From Phormidesmis sp963710175 (lineage in GTDB: Bacteria > Cyanobacteriota > Cyanobacteriia > Phormidesmidales > Phormidesmidaceae), in the NCBI GenBank assembly GCA_963710175.1, contig CAVPZC010000003.1, positions 372,001 to 436,000 on the forward strand: 64,000 bases of DNA, in the 5' to 3' direction. Position 1 is the stretch's first letter, and each line of letters begins with the position of its first letter. Made by a program: the position numbers and the translations under genes. This document shows, piece after piece, positions 1-7,580 of this stretch. Under the pieces are notes generated by a model. The model ran no database searches. It worked only from the letters and a program-made list of their open reading frames with translations, and was not told the DNA's origin.

Positions 1-1389
1 TTCAACCAACAACGGGTCTCTGTTCAGAGAGGGAGAGATACCGCCGTACACGCCGAACTCGTTGCCAACACCGAACAGGTCGGAGATAGCGACACCGCCC
101 ATGTAGGAGTCAAGGTCGCCGCCACCGTTAGCAGGCGTATAGGCGTAGTGACCACCAACCTGGAAGCGCCCAAAGTTGAGATTCAGCAATCCAGCGATGG
201 TGTACTCGGGGCTACCCAAACCAGCTTGGTCACCATCGACGTATGTGATAGCAGCGTCAATCAGACCGTCGGTCAACAGGTTGAGCTGAGCGATGTAGCT
301 GTAGCTGCTGAAAAGTCCGCCAGCAGGAGTGTTGATGTTACCGGTATCAGTAGCGTAGCCAAGGTCAAGAACCAGGTTGTCTGAGAACGCAACGTTGACG
401 CCTGCACCGAAAGAATTACCCCCCTGATACAGGTCATAGAACTCAGGGCCGCTGGCATCGGCGACAGCAGGACCATCAAAAGGCACAATGGTGCTGGTCA
501 CGAAGTCGTCAGTCACGACGCTGTTTGCAGCAATGATACCGCTGATGCGGTTACCAACCGGAAAGCTGTAGTAAACGTCGTCCAGACGGAGGCTGTCTTG
601 ACCGCCAGGACCACTACCACTTTGGCTGCTAAGACCGTTCTCAGTGTTGGATAGGCTGCTGGCAGCATCAGAGGACTGCAAGCGAATCCGCAGCCTATCT
701 TCGCCTGTGAAGCTAGTGTCAAAGTTGAGCCTTGCCCGGTATTCAAACGTAGCGTCGGCTTCAGCACCACCTACAGTGCCGTCGACACCTGGAGGTGCCT
801 GAGAAGGTCCAACACCAGGCGTATCATCAAGAATAGCCGTGGTGTCGCCGAAAGGAACTACTAGGTGAGCGTCTAACTGACCGCGCAACTTAGTCGTTGT
901 AGAGAACTGGTTAGCTTCTAGCTCAGCAACGTCAGTTTCTAGAGTGTCTACGCGGCCACGGATGGTAGCGAGTTCAGCAGCAAACTCTTCTTGTAGGCGG
1001 CGAATTTCGTCTAGGTCGCTGCCTTCGCCGATTAGCTGAATGACTACGTCCAAGCAGGCGTTAAGACCAGCGGCGAATTCGTAGCGAGTCAGGGCGCGGT
1101 TGCCTCGGTAGGTGCGGTCAGGGAATCCTTCTAAGCAGCCGTACTCTTCTACCAAGCGTTGTAGTGCAGTAAAGGCCCAGTCACCAGGCTGCACGTCAGA
1201 AAGTTCAGAAACACTGGTCACCTGAGCAAGCTGTAACGGCTCAGCGACAACGATGCCCGCAGCAGCAGGCTCTACAGCGTCAGACTCGGTAGTGATAGCT
1301 TCAGCAGCGATCGCGTTGCCAGAGACAGCAAGAGCCGCGCCCAAAGCAGCGGGACCCATTAACAATGTTTTCCAGAGCATTTTCGTCAT
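1..1389 (-). CDS. SLH-domain OprB-type outer-membrane porin (3' end outside window)
   Basis: Outer-membrane beta-barrel porin of the cyanobacterial SLH/OprB (Som, iron-uptake porin) type, allowing diffusion of small solutes and ions. About 463 residues are visible; the C-terminus lies beyond base 1. Seen in the translation: a hydrophobic signal segment ending near 'GNAIAAEA' (residues about 10-31), an SLH domain at about 61-118 ('VQPGDWAFTALQRLVEEYG', 'FPDRTYRGNRALTRYEFAA'), a coiled-coil stretch at about 125-162, then alternating barrel-like sequence. The start at 1389 is preferred over the ATG at 1380 because AGGAGA lies 9 nt upstream of it. The ribosome-binding region is complementary to the sRNA Yfr1 (separate entry). 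Family assignment is strong; the exact substrate cannot be read from sequence. Confidence 0.93.
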   Translation of the reverse strand, partial: MTKMLWKTLLMGPAALGAALAVSGNAIAAEAITTESDAVEPAAAGIVVAEPLQLAQVTSVSELSDVQPGDWAFTALQRLVEEYGCLEGFPDRTYRGNRALTRYEFAAGLNACLDVVIQLIGEGSDLDEIRRLQEEFAAELATIRGRVDTLETDVAELEANQFSTTTKLRGQLDAHLVVPFGDTTAILDDTPGVGPSQAPPGVDGTVGGAEADATFEYRARLNFDTSFTGEDRLRIRLQSSDAASSLSNTENGLSSQSGSGPGGQDSLRLDDVYYSFPVGNRISGIIAANSVVTDDFVTSTIVPFDGPAVADASGPEFYDLYQGGNSFGAGVNVAFSDNLVLDLGYATDTGNINTPAGGLFSSYSYIAQLNLLTDGLIDAAITYVDGDQAGLGSPEYTIAGLLNLNFGRFQVGGHYAYTPANGGGDLDSYMGGVAISDLFGVGNEFGVYGGISPSLNRDPLLVE

Positions 1390-1398
1390 TTGTCTATT

Positions 1399-1409
1399 TC
1401 TCCTCACAC
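1399..1409 (-). promoter_or_regulatory. Predicted Yfr1 sRNA binding site over the porin RBS
   Basis: The porin mRNA reads GUGUGAGGAGA just ahead of its start codon. This pairs over 10 contiguous bases with the ultraconserved Yfr1 core ACUCCUCACAC, which is present in this same window at 30480-30490. The site includes the Shine-Dalgarno AGGAGA, so pairing would block translation initiation. Yfr1 is known to repress porin mRNAs in Prochlorococcus by pairing near their start; extension to this gene is inference from complementarity. Confidence 0.75.
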
Positions 1410-1680
1410 CTTTTTAGATAAGAATGCTGTCAATATCTTAAGACCAAACGTACAGAGCATAAGCCCAGAGTACAGGTATTCAAAACGACTAACTTTCTCC
1501 AGCGTTTGGGGCAGAACTACACAGCGGCTCTTCACCGAGGCATAGACTTTTTCCAAACCTACGGATGATATTAACAGATCCGTTTGGCATAGGCCAGGGG
1601 TTATGACAGTTTCACTGGTTTCTTTAAACTGACCCTGACTAATCCGCTGTGGGGGTTCCCTTTTAGAGGACATCCCCTTT

Positions 1681-1758
1681 AAAAAACCATCCGCTCCCAT
1701 CTGGGGAAGTGCCTACTGCTTCAAGAGCAGTTTCGAGACACTTCAAAGATGGGAGCGG
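1681..1758 (-). terminator. Compound hairpin plus T-run (terminator)
   Basis: Three nested stems: outer 12 bp perfect (1691-1702 with 1747-1758), middle 6 bp (1706-1711 with 1739-1744), inner 6 bp (1715-1720 with 1726-1731). On the minus strand the structure is followed by ATGG and then six T residues (1681-1686). This looks like a Rho-independent terminator or the 3' end of a structured small RNA. It lies 280 nt past ycf39 and 290 nt before the porin start, so it would end either ycf39 read-through or the small unit that begins near 1975. Confidence 0.7.
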
Positions 1759-1838
1759 TCTGGTCGGGTCTTCAGGTTAAAACCAAACTGCCGGAAGGAA
1801 ATCCAGCTATCTAGCTCTAACAGATGCTAAAGCTAGTT

Positions 1839-1910
1839 CTAGAGAACAGCCCCGGCACACAGCCGGCTTACATCAACCTGGAGACCCACGCATTTATCAC
1901 TTACTGACAT
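1839..1910 (-). CDS. Candidate 23-codon small protein or leader peptide
   Basis: Short ORF beginning MSVSDKCVGLQ and ending in TAG at 1839-1841. Its support is contextual: AGGAGGTGAT (1915-1924), 10 nt fully complementary to the 16S rRNA 3' tail, places GGAGG 8 nt before the ATG. An extended -10 lies at 1982-1987, and a strong terminator-like hairpin follows at 1691-1758. The peptide has two cysteines and no recognisable family. It could be a real micro-protein, a leader peptide, or a chance ORF within a non-coding RNA. I do not recognise it and assign no function. Confidence 0.4.
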   Translation of the reverse strand: MSVSDKCVGLQVDVSRLCAGAVL

Positions 1911-1981
1911 GGGCATCACCTCCTAATAGATCCTAAACGGTTTTCGCTCAGTCGATGAGTAGCAAGCCACTCACAGGAGCT

Positions 1982-1987
1982 AATATA
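1982..1987 (-). promoter_or_regulatory. Extended -10 promoter element (TGCTATATT)
   Basis: On the minus strand TATATT is preceded by TGC, an extended -10 configuration. No good -35 is seen 17 nt upstream. Transcription would begin near 1972-1975, about 65 nt before the small ORF at 1910, and end at the hairpin 1691-1758. Confidence 0.4.
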
Positions 1988-2036
1988 GCACGACTTTTAT
2001 AAAGGTGCGTCAGCTCCGCAGTAGAAAAGGTTGAGT

Positions 2037-2999
2037 CTAAAAAGGAACCTTCTTTTTCGCTGACTTTCCGCTTTCGAAGTCGAGCTCTTTTAGCTTTTTC
2101 AAAATGCGGGTGAAGTATTCCTGTAAGTAGTCCTCTGTTGTGGTGAGATTATGTGGATCGATTTCAAAGGTTTGATACACCTCGTCCATCGGCGCGTCCA
2201 TAGTGTTGCCGCTGGCGCTGACCTCTGTAAAGGCCAGTCGATCAGCCAGGTCCCAGGTCCATTGAAAAAAGGCTGCGATGTTACGAGCGACTCGTAGCAG
2301 AGCTGGCGGCATTTGTGAAACGCTGGCCCGCTGGTCGGATAAGCGCTCACACAGCCGAATGATTTCATAAGCTCCCCAAGCCCGCTGGCCCGCCAGAGGA
2401 AAGATAGCTTTTTCGGCAGCAGGCAGCTTCAGGGCTTTGACCGCAAACTTGGCGATATCTTGGCTGTTCATGTAGGCGATCGCCCCTGCTTCGCCCATCA
2501 CCCAGACCGACTGTCGCTCCAAAATCGGAATAGCGTATTGGCCAATGAGCCCCTGCATAAAGCCACAGGGCCTAAAAATGGTGTAGTTGAGACCCGACTC
2601 TTCTAAAAACTTTTCAGTGCAGCGCTTGATTTCCATCAGCGGCACATCGGGATAGTCGCCCGCGCCAAAAATCGAGAAGAAAATAAATCGCTTCACGCCT
2701 GCCGCTTTAGCGGCCTGAATCAGCGCTACTTTGCCATGCCAATCGACATCGTAAATGCCCTCCTTTTCAGCCGGGCGAGACGTGGCCGCATCGATCACCG
2801 CTTCCACATTCTCAAAGCAAGGAGGGAGGCTGCCGGGGCCGGTCAGGTCAGCTTTTACCAGCTGGGCTCCCCACTCTCTCAGGAAGCTGGCCTTCTGAAA
2901 GTTTCTGACGAGACACTTTACCTCATAGCCTTCGTCGAGGGCCCTGCGAACAATCTGCCTTCCCAATGTGCCAGTTGCGCCAACGACTAATAAAACCAT
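2037..2999 (-). CDS. ycf39: Ycf39/HCF244-type NAD(P)-binding protein (PSII assembly)
   Basis: Atypical short-chain dehydrogenase-like protein of 320 residues. Ycf39/HCF244 acts with high-light-inducible proteins and chlorophyll synthase in delivering pigment to newly made D1 during photosystem II assembly. Seen: an N-terminal Rossmann motif 'VGATGTLGRQIV' (residues about 6-17), an NmrA-like body, and a conserved stretch with 'RFIFFSIFGAG' and 'TIFRPCGFMQGL'. The basic tail ends KSAKKKVPF. The length matches the family. It follows petM on the same strand with about 120 nt between them, which contains an inverted repeat. The family call is strong from overall sequence pattern. Confidence 0.92.
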   Translation of the reverse strand: MVLLVVGATGTLGRQIVRRALDEGYEVKCLVRNFQKASFLREWGAQLVKADLTGPGSLPPCFENVEAVIDAATSRPAEKEGIYDVDWHGKVALIQAAKAAGVKRFIFFSIFGAGDYPDVPLMEIKRCTEKFLEESGLNYTIFRPCGFMQGLIGQYAIPILERQSVWVMGEAGAIAYMNSQDIAKFAVKALKLPAAEKAIFPLAGQRAWGAYEIIRLCERLSDQRASVSQMPPALLRVARNIAAFFQWTWDLADRLAFTEVSASGNTMDAPMDEVYQTFEIDPHNLTTTEDYLQEYFTRILKKLKELDFESGKSAKKKVPF

Positions 3000-3065
3000 G
3001 AGGGGATGTAAACAAAACTTAATATGGTTCTCAGTCTAGCAGAAGTCGTTACCGTCACAACTGCA

Positions 3066-3089
3066 TGGAGTACGAATGGTCGTACTCCA
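3066..3089. terminator. Perfect 10-bp inverted repeat between petM and ycf39
   Basis: TGGAGTACGA and its exact complement are separated by a 4-nt loop. No T-run follows on either strand, so this is a weak terminator candidate for petM or a processing/stability hairpin ahead of ycf39. Confidence 0.4.
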
Positions 3090-3122
3090 AAGAGATAGAG
3101 AGAATTGCTCAGACCGGAAGCA

Positions 3123-3227
3123 TTACTCCTCAGCGCCTTGAACTTTTAGCATAAGAAAGCCCACGCCGAGCCCTACCAAAATCATGCCGAAAACTAATAC
3201 AGCTGTTGTGAAAATTTCGCCGCCCAT
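3123..3227 (-). CDS. petM: Cytochrome b6f complex subunit PetM
   Basis: Single-span 34-residue protein beginning MGGEIFTTAVLVFGM, with one hydrophobic helix and the polar tail KVQGAEE. This is the typical sequence and size of PetM (subunit VII), which sits at the periphery of the thylakoid cytochrome b6f complex. It is oriented with ycf39 downstream. Very small genes like this are commonly missed by automatic gene calls. The match to the family's N-terminal MGGEIF pattern makes the assignment firm. Confidence 0.93.
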   Translation of the reverse strand: MGGEIFTTAVLVFGMILVGLGVGFLMLKVQGAEE

Positions 3228-3335
3228 TGCTTAGAATCTCTCCCGCTTGGTTTTAACCGCCATTTTAGAGTGTTTTGGGTCTGTTAATAGCTCAAAAGAT
3301 TAGAATTTACAAAGCTGCTGATCTAGAGATTTTCT

Positions 3336-4463
3336 ATGGCGTCTGGCTCCCTTACATCGATTCGCACCGTTCTGCCTGACGATGGCCGCGCGGTTGGCTG
3401 CAAGCCTCGCTTAGTCATGACCCTGGGCGATCCGTCTGGCATTGGCCCAGAAGTAGTGCTCAAAGCCCTGAGCCAGCCTCAGTTTGAGAGACAGGCTGAG
3501 ATTGTGGTGATGGGCGATCGCACTCAGCTTCAGCGCCGTTACGAACAGCTTAAAGCAGTTGCCCCCCACGTTCATTTCAGAGACCCTGCTAGTCTCAATA
3601 TGATTGATATTGCGATGCCTGAGGCCGTGACTCAGGGTCTGATTACGGGTACCGGTAACCACAGCAGTGGGAAGGTCAGCTTTCGTACGCTGCAAGACGC
3701 GATCGCTCATACGCTCAGCGGCGAATTTGACGGCATCGTCACCGCGCCGATTGCCAAATCTGCCTGGCTCGCTGCTGGTCATCACTATCCGGGGCAAACT
3801 GAGCTGCTGGCAGAGATGGCCGATACTCGCCGGTTTGGAATGCTTTTTGTAGCCAAATCGCCGCACAGCGGCTGGACCTTGCGCACCCTGCTGGCGACCA
3901 CCCATATTCCCCTCAGCGCCGTACCCCAAGCGCTGACGCCCGAAGTGATGACGCTTAAGCTGGAGCTTTTAATCGAATGCTTGCAGCGAGATTTTGGGTT
4001 GAGCGCGGCTAGAATTGCGATCGCCGGGCTCAATCCTCACAGCGGCGAACAGGGTCAGCTGGGCCAAGAAGAGCAAGACTGGCTGATTCCCTGGCTCGAT
4101 CAGCAGCGGCGGCGCTTTCCTCGCATTCAGCTAGAGGGTCCGGTGCCACCCGATACGCTCTGGGTGCAGCCAGGACTGGCCTGGCGCAATCACGCTTCCA
4201 TCGGCAAGGCATACGACGGCTATCTTGCCCTCTATCATGACCAGGGACTGATTCCTGTCAAGCTGTTGGCTTTTGATCTGGCGGTCAATACCACTATTGG
4301 GCTGCCCTTTATCCGCACCTCTCCCGACCACGGCACCGCTTTTGATATTGCCGGGCGGGGCATTGCCCGATCCGAAAGTACAGAAGCTGCGCTTGAACTA
4401 GCAATTGAACTGACCCGTCAGCGCCTGGCTGCATCACCCCAGATGCCTTCACTCACTCACTAA
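3336..4463 (+). CDS. pdxA: 4-hydroxythreonine-4-phosphate dehydrogenase
   Basis: NAD-dependent oxidation of 4-phosphohydroxy-L-threonine in the DXP-dependent vitamin B6 pathway; cytosolic and metal-dependent. Seen: 'MTLGDPSGIGPEVVLKAL' near residue 28, 'GHHYPGQTELLA' and 'YHDQGLIPVKLLAFD' with family metal-ligand histidines, and a C-terminal 'FIRTSPDHGTAFDIAG'. At 375 residues it is about 25-30 longer than many homologues because of the N-terminal lead (MASGSLTSIRTV). Translation may in fact begin nearer MTLGDPSG at about 3417. It converges on the DUF72 gene with 10 nt between stops. Confidence 0.95.
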   Translation: MASGSLTSIRTVLPDDGRAVGCKPRLVMTLGDPSGIGPEVVLKALSQPQFERQAEIVVMGDRTQLQRRYEQLKAVAPHVHFRDPASLNMIDIAMPEAVTQGLITGTGNHSSGKVSFRTLQDAIAHTLSGEFDGIVTAPIAKSAWLAAGHHYPGQTELLAEMADTRRFGMLFVAKSPHSGWTLRTLLATTHIPLSAVPQALTPEVMTLKLELLIECLQRDFGLSAARIAIAGLNPHSGEQGQLGQEEQDWLIPWLDQQRRRFPRIQLEGPVPPDTLWVQPGLAWRNHASIGKAYDGYLALYHDQGLIPVKLLAFDLAVNTTIGLPFIRTSPDHGTAFDIAGRGIARSESTEAALELAIELTRQRLAASPQMPSLTH

Positions 4464-4473
4464 AACAGACCGG

Positions 4474-5400
4474 CTAAAACAGCGCCAGCTGATTGGGCGG
4501 TTCGACCAGCTGATTCCAGGGCAGGGGAGGAACTGGCGCGTTCACCGCTTCTAAGCAAGTCTGAAAATAGCGAGCGATCGCCGGTGATTCTACTTCCATT
4601 GGGCAGTGCACAAAAAAGTAAACCTGTTTGCCCTCAGCGAGCCAGTCCTTGACCTGCTTGGCCCAGCTGATGAGATAGTCTTGATTGCGCAGCAGGCGCG
4701 GATGGCTGATGTAGCGAACCAAGACGAAATCAGCGGTCGCAATAGGCTGTAAAGGAACCTTGGGCTTACGGCGGTTAGAGAGTAGCTGTGGGTCGGCATC
4801 GCCCTCTGATTCCCAGGCGTAAATGGGCCGGGTATCTAGCAGCACCCGACCGACGCCCAGTCGGGTGAGCAGCGCCGTTAGCTGAGCGGCAGGCTGCCCG
4901 GAGAACCAGTCTATGTGGCGAACTTCGACGGTGATCGGCGCAGTCTGACGAGGCCAGGCCGTTAAAAAATTTGCCAGGTCGTCGATGGCAGATGGGCTGT
5001 AGCTGGGCGGCAGCTGAGCCATGATCGGACCGAGGCGGCTGCCCAGTCCCTGCATTAGTTCTAAAAACGACAGTGCTGCTGGCAGGTGAGCCATCAGCGG
5101 CCCGTTGTGCGTCACTGTACGGGGTAGCTTGGGGCAAAACCGAAACTCAGCTGGCGTGTAGTTAGCCCAGCGCTGCACCATCTCTGGTGCAGGGACAGAA
5201 TAAAAAGTCGTGTTGCCCTCTACAGTCAGCAGGCGATCGCTATACAGCCGTAAGAAATCCGTCGCCCGGCTGCCCGCCGGATAAAAATTGCCCACCCAGT
5301 CTTTAAAGGCCCATACCGCGCAGCCCAGACGAAAGGTTAGGCCGCCCTCCCCGGGCTGCGGATTAGTCGCTGTGCCTGCGAGCTTCTGCATTATGCGCAC
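4474..5400 (-). CDS. DUF72 (YecE-like) family protein
   Basis: 308-residue TIM-barrel-like protein of the DUF72/YecE family, whose biochemical role is not established. Seen: 'FRLGCAVWAFKDWVGNFYP' near the N-terminus, 'VEGNTTFYSVP' (about 60-70), 'FCPKLPRTVTH', 'VEVRHIDWF' and 'YFFVHCPMEVESP' near the end, all typical of the family. The length is at the longer end for DUF72. It stands alone, convergent with pdxA and divergent from msrP. Confidence 0.85.
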   Translation of the reverse strand: MRIMQKLAGTATNPQPGEGGLTFRLGCAVWAFKDWVGNFYPAGSRATDFLRLYSDRLLTVEGNTTFYSVPAPEMVQRWANYTPAEFRFCPKLPRTVTHNGPLMAHLPAALSFLELMQGLGSRLGPIMAQLPPSYSPSAIDDLANFLTAWPRQTAPITVEVRHIDWFSGQPAAQLTALLTRLGVGRVLLDTRPIYAWESEGDADPQLLSNRRKPKVPLQPIATADFVLVRYISHPRLLRNQDYLISWAKQVKDWLAEGKQVYFFVHCPMEVESPAIARYFQTCLEAVNAPVPPLPWNQLVEPPNQLALF

Positions 5401-5519
5401 TCAGTAAAAAGATACTCCTATAAAAATACAGACTTGGCCTCCCCTGCCTTCCCATAAAGATGTCACAATTTGAACAGCGGACCTGGCTGGAAAGGGACTG
5501 CATTAAGCACTTATAACTT

Positions 5520-6512
5520 ATGGTTCCTCCTCGTATTCATCCTGATTGGCAACTGCCAGAAAAGCAGGTCACACCAGAGATCGTCTTTTTTAATCGGCGG
5601 CGGTTTATTCGAGCTGCCGTGGGAATGGGCGCTGGCCTATCAGGTGCGATCGCCCTCAACAGCTGCCGCAGACCCTTAGCCGAAGCCGACCGAGACGACT
5701 TTGCCAAAACCCTGGGTCGCCCCTTACCAAACGTTACCGCTAACCCAGCTTTCCAAAAGCTAACCGGCGACGTTACCAGCCAAGAATACGCCAGTCGCTT
5801 TAATAACTTCTACGAGTTTGGGGGAACCAAAGACATTTGGCAGGCAGCGCAGGCGCTGCCTGCTGAAAACTGGAAGCTGACTGTCACCGGCTTAGTCAAC
5901 AATCCCCAAACCTACGACCAGGATGATTTACTCAAAGCTTTTCCCTTAGAAGAGCGAATCTATCGCTTTCGCTGCGTAGAAGCTTGGGCGATGGTCGTCC
6001 CCTGGCTGGGCTTCCCCATGCAAAAACTGCTGGCAGCTGTCGATCCAAAGCCAGCAGCCAAATTTGTTCGCTTCGAATCTTTCTTTGACCCCAATATCAC
6101 CCCTGGTCCGTCTTTTTCACTTTCGAATTTGCCTTGGCCCTACCAGGAAGGGCTGCGTCTTGATGAAATGGCCAACGAGCTAGCCTTTTTTGCTGTCGGT
6201 GCCTACGGCCAGACCCTGCCCAAGCAGCATGGCGCACCCATTCGCATGGTCGTCCCCTGGAAGTACGGATTTAAAGGTGCCAAATCCATCGTTAATATTG
6301 ATTTTGTCGCCGAGCAGCCCGCCACCTACTGGAACACGCTCTCGCCCAACGAATACGGCTTTGAAGCTAACGTTGACCCTCAGGTTTCTCATCCGCGCTG
6401 GTCACAGGCAACAGAGCGTTTAATGGGTGAGGGCAACCACTGGGAATGGAAACAACAGCCCACTCTTCTCTACAACGGCTACGGCAGCTACGTCACTCAG
6501 CTCTACGCCTGA
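5520..6512 (+). CDS. msrP: Periplasmic protein-methionine-sulfoxide reductase, catalytic subunit
   Basis: MsrP (YedY) is a molybdopterin enzyme that reduces methionine sulfoxide in envelope proteins. Seen: a twin-arginine signal (RRRFIRAAVGMGAG, Arg26-28), then the sulfite-oxidase-like fold with the molybdenum-ligand cysteine in 'YRFRCVEAW' (Cys152) and 'HGAPIRMVVPWKYGFKG'. 330 residues, the usual length. The heme partner MsrQ is not adjacent, which is common outside proteobacteria. The N-terminus MVPPRIHPDW precedes the Tat motif by 25 residues, typical for this family. Confidence 0.93.
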   Translation: MVPPRIHPDWQLPEKQVTPEIVFFNRRRFIRAAVGMGAGLSGAIALNSCRRPLAEADRDDFAKTLGRPLPNVTANPAFQKLTGDVTSQEYASRFNNFYEFGGTKDIWQAAQALPAENWKLTVTGLVNNPQTYDQDDLLKAFPLEERIYRFRCVEAWAMVVPWLGFPMQKLLAAVDPKPAAKFVRFESFFDPNITPGPSFSLSNLPWPYQEGLRLDEMANELAFFAVGAYGQTLPKQHGAPIRMVVPWKYGFKGAKSIVNIDFVAEQPATYWNTLSPNEYGFEANVDPQVSHPRWSQATERLMGEGNHWEWKQQPTLLYNGYGSYVTQLYA

Positions 6513-6551
6513 AGCTGATGCATACTCTGAATACTCTAGGCTTCCTCACCT

Positions 6552-6776
6552 ATGCATGAGCACATTGCTACACCCGACTATTTAGATGTTATCTGGGCTT
6601 TTTCCTATCGCGGTATCAAGATAGAAATTACAACAACTTTGCACCACGAGCAGATGGTCTACTCAGCCTGGGTCACTCATGCCACGGGTAGCGCGGTTGC
6701 CGTACCCAAAGCAACTACTAGAGAAATGGCGATCGCCCAAGCCAAGCAGTGGATTCACACCCATTTTCAGTGGTAG
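6552..6776 (+). CDS. Hypothetical small protein (74 aa)
   Basis: Begins MHEHIATPDYLDVIWAFSYR and ends in an aromatic 'THFQW'. No signal peptide or membrane segment. The protein is mixed alpha/beta with a central 'VYSAWVTHATGSAVAVP'. It starts 39 nt after msrP on the same strand and could be co-transcribed. I do not recognise the family, but codon usage and sensible amino-acid composition (plus a GCGATCGC site) fit a real gene. Confidence 0.6.
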   Translation: MHEHIATPDYLDVIWAFSYRGIKIEITTTLHHEQMVYSAWVTHATGSAVAVPKATTREMAIAQAKQWIHTHFQW

Positions 6777-7007
6777 TGACCAACCGATAAACAAACCGAC
6801 GCAGCAAAGTTGTCATCCCGTAATCGCACCCTTAGAGATTTTACGGCTGTAGCGCTTTTGAGGCCAGCCTGCATACCCATGCAATTACTCAGATAAAGGC
6901 CCGCCGAGACGGGAATACTCAATACACAACAGCCGCCCTATCTCGCTTCGTCCGTTTTTAGTAGGTTGTCTTTTGCAGATAGCCTTTCCCCATCTTCTTA
7001 ACTCCCT

Positions 7008-7580
7008 ATGACCGTAGATATATCTGAACAGACCCACGGGTTTGACATGACCCAATTTGTCTTTGAAGTGGGCGTCGGACAACATCTCGATGCGCTCTCA
7101 AAGAGCATCGAGCCTGCCAATGCGCAGGAGACTATCGAGCTACTGCAAACCCAGGCAGAAGTCTTTATTGGGATAGCCCAGTCTCTAGATTTACCGGGAT
7201 TTGGCGCGATCGCTCAAACAACTTTGGCAGCGCTGGAGCAAAATCCTCAACAGGTATGGGAGATCGCGCCTATCGCTTTGGCAAACTACGCAGCGGCCCA
7301 AGCGGCGATACTCGCAGGTGACCGTGAGCAAGGCGGCACACCGTCAGCCGCGCTGCAACAGTTTTGCACCCACAGCCGGCAACCGGCAGCTTTTCCTGCC
7401 GGGCTGAGCTTGCCGCTTTCTGCCTCTAAAGACTTCGCTGCCTACACTGACAGCGACGATGAGCCAGCCGAGTTGGCCCTAGTCGATCTCATTCCGACCG
7501 ACCTTGCCTCTATGAATCTGTCCCCTGGCCTTCTGCTAAATCAGCGCAGCCACTCCTCATCGGTTGCTAGAACTGTCTGA
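7008..7580 (+). CDS. Stand-alone CheA/PilL inter-Hpt-like domain protein
   Basis: 190 residues. The segment 'DMTQFVFEVGVGQHLDAL' through 'AAQAAILAGDREQGG' (about 14-110) resembles the region that follows Hpt domains in cyanobacterial CheA-type hybrid kinases of the pilus/phototaxis systems. No kinase, response-regulator or obvious phospho-histidine motif is present, and the C-terminal 80 residues look disordered. It may be a docking module or a remnant of a larger kinase. Its 3' end overlaps the convergent pheS by 14 nt. The assignment is by pattern recognition only; a profile search would settle it. Confidence 0.5.
   Translation: MTVDISEQTHGFDMTQFVFEVGVGQHLDALSKSIEPANAQETIELLQTQAEVFIGIAQSLDLPGFGAIAQTTLAALEQNPQQVWEIAPIALANYAAAQAAILAGDREQGGTPSAALQQFCTHSRQPAAFPAGLSLPLSASKDFAAYTDSDDEPAELALVDLIPTDLASMNLSPGLLLNQRSHSSSVARTV

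Noticed and set aside
1404..1700. 98-codon minus-strand ORF in the porin leader
   Set aside because: It starts inside the terminator-like hairpin, has no RBS, and shows no domain-like pattern.
3411..3929. 172-codon minus-strand ORF antisense to pdxA
   Set aside because: Lies wholly inside a well-supported gene and has shadow-frame composition.
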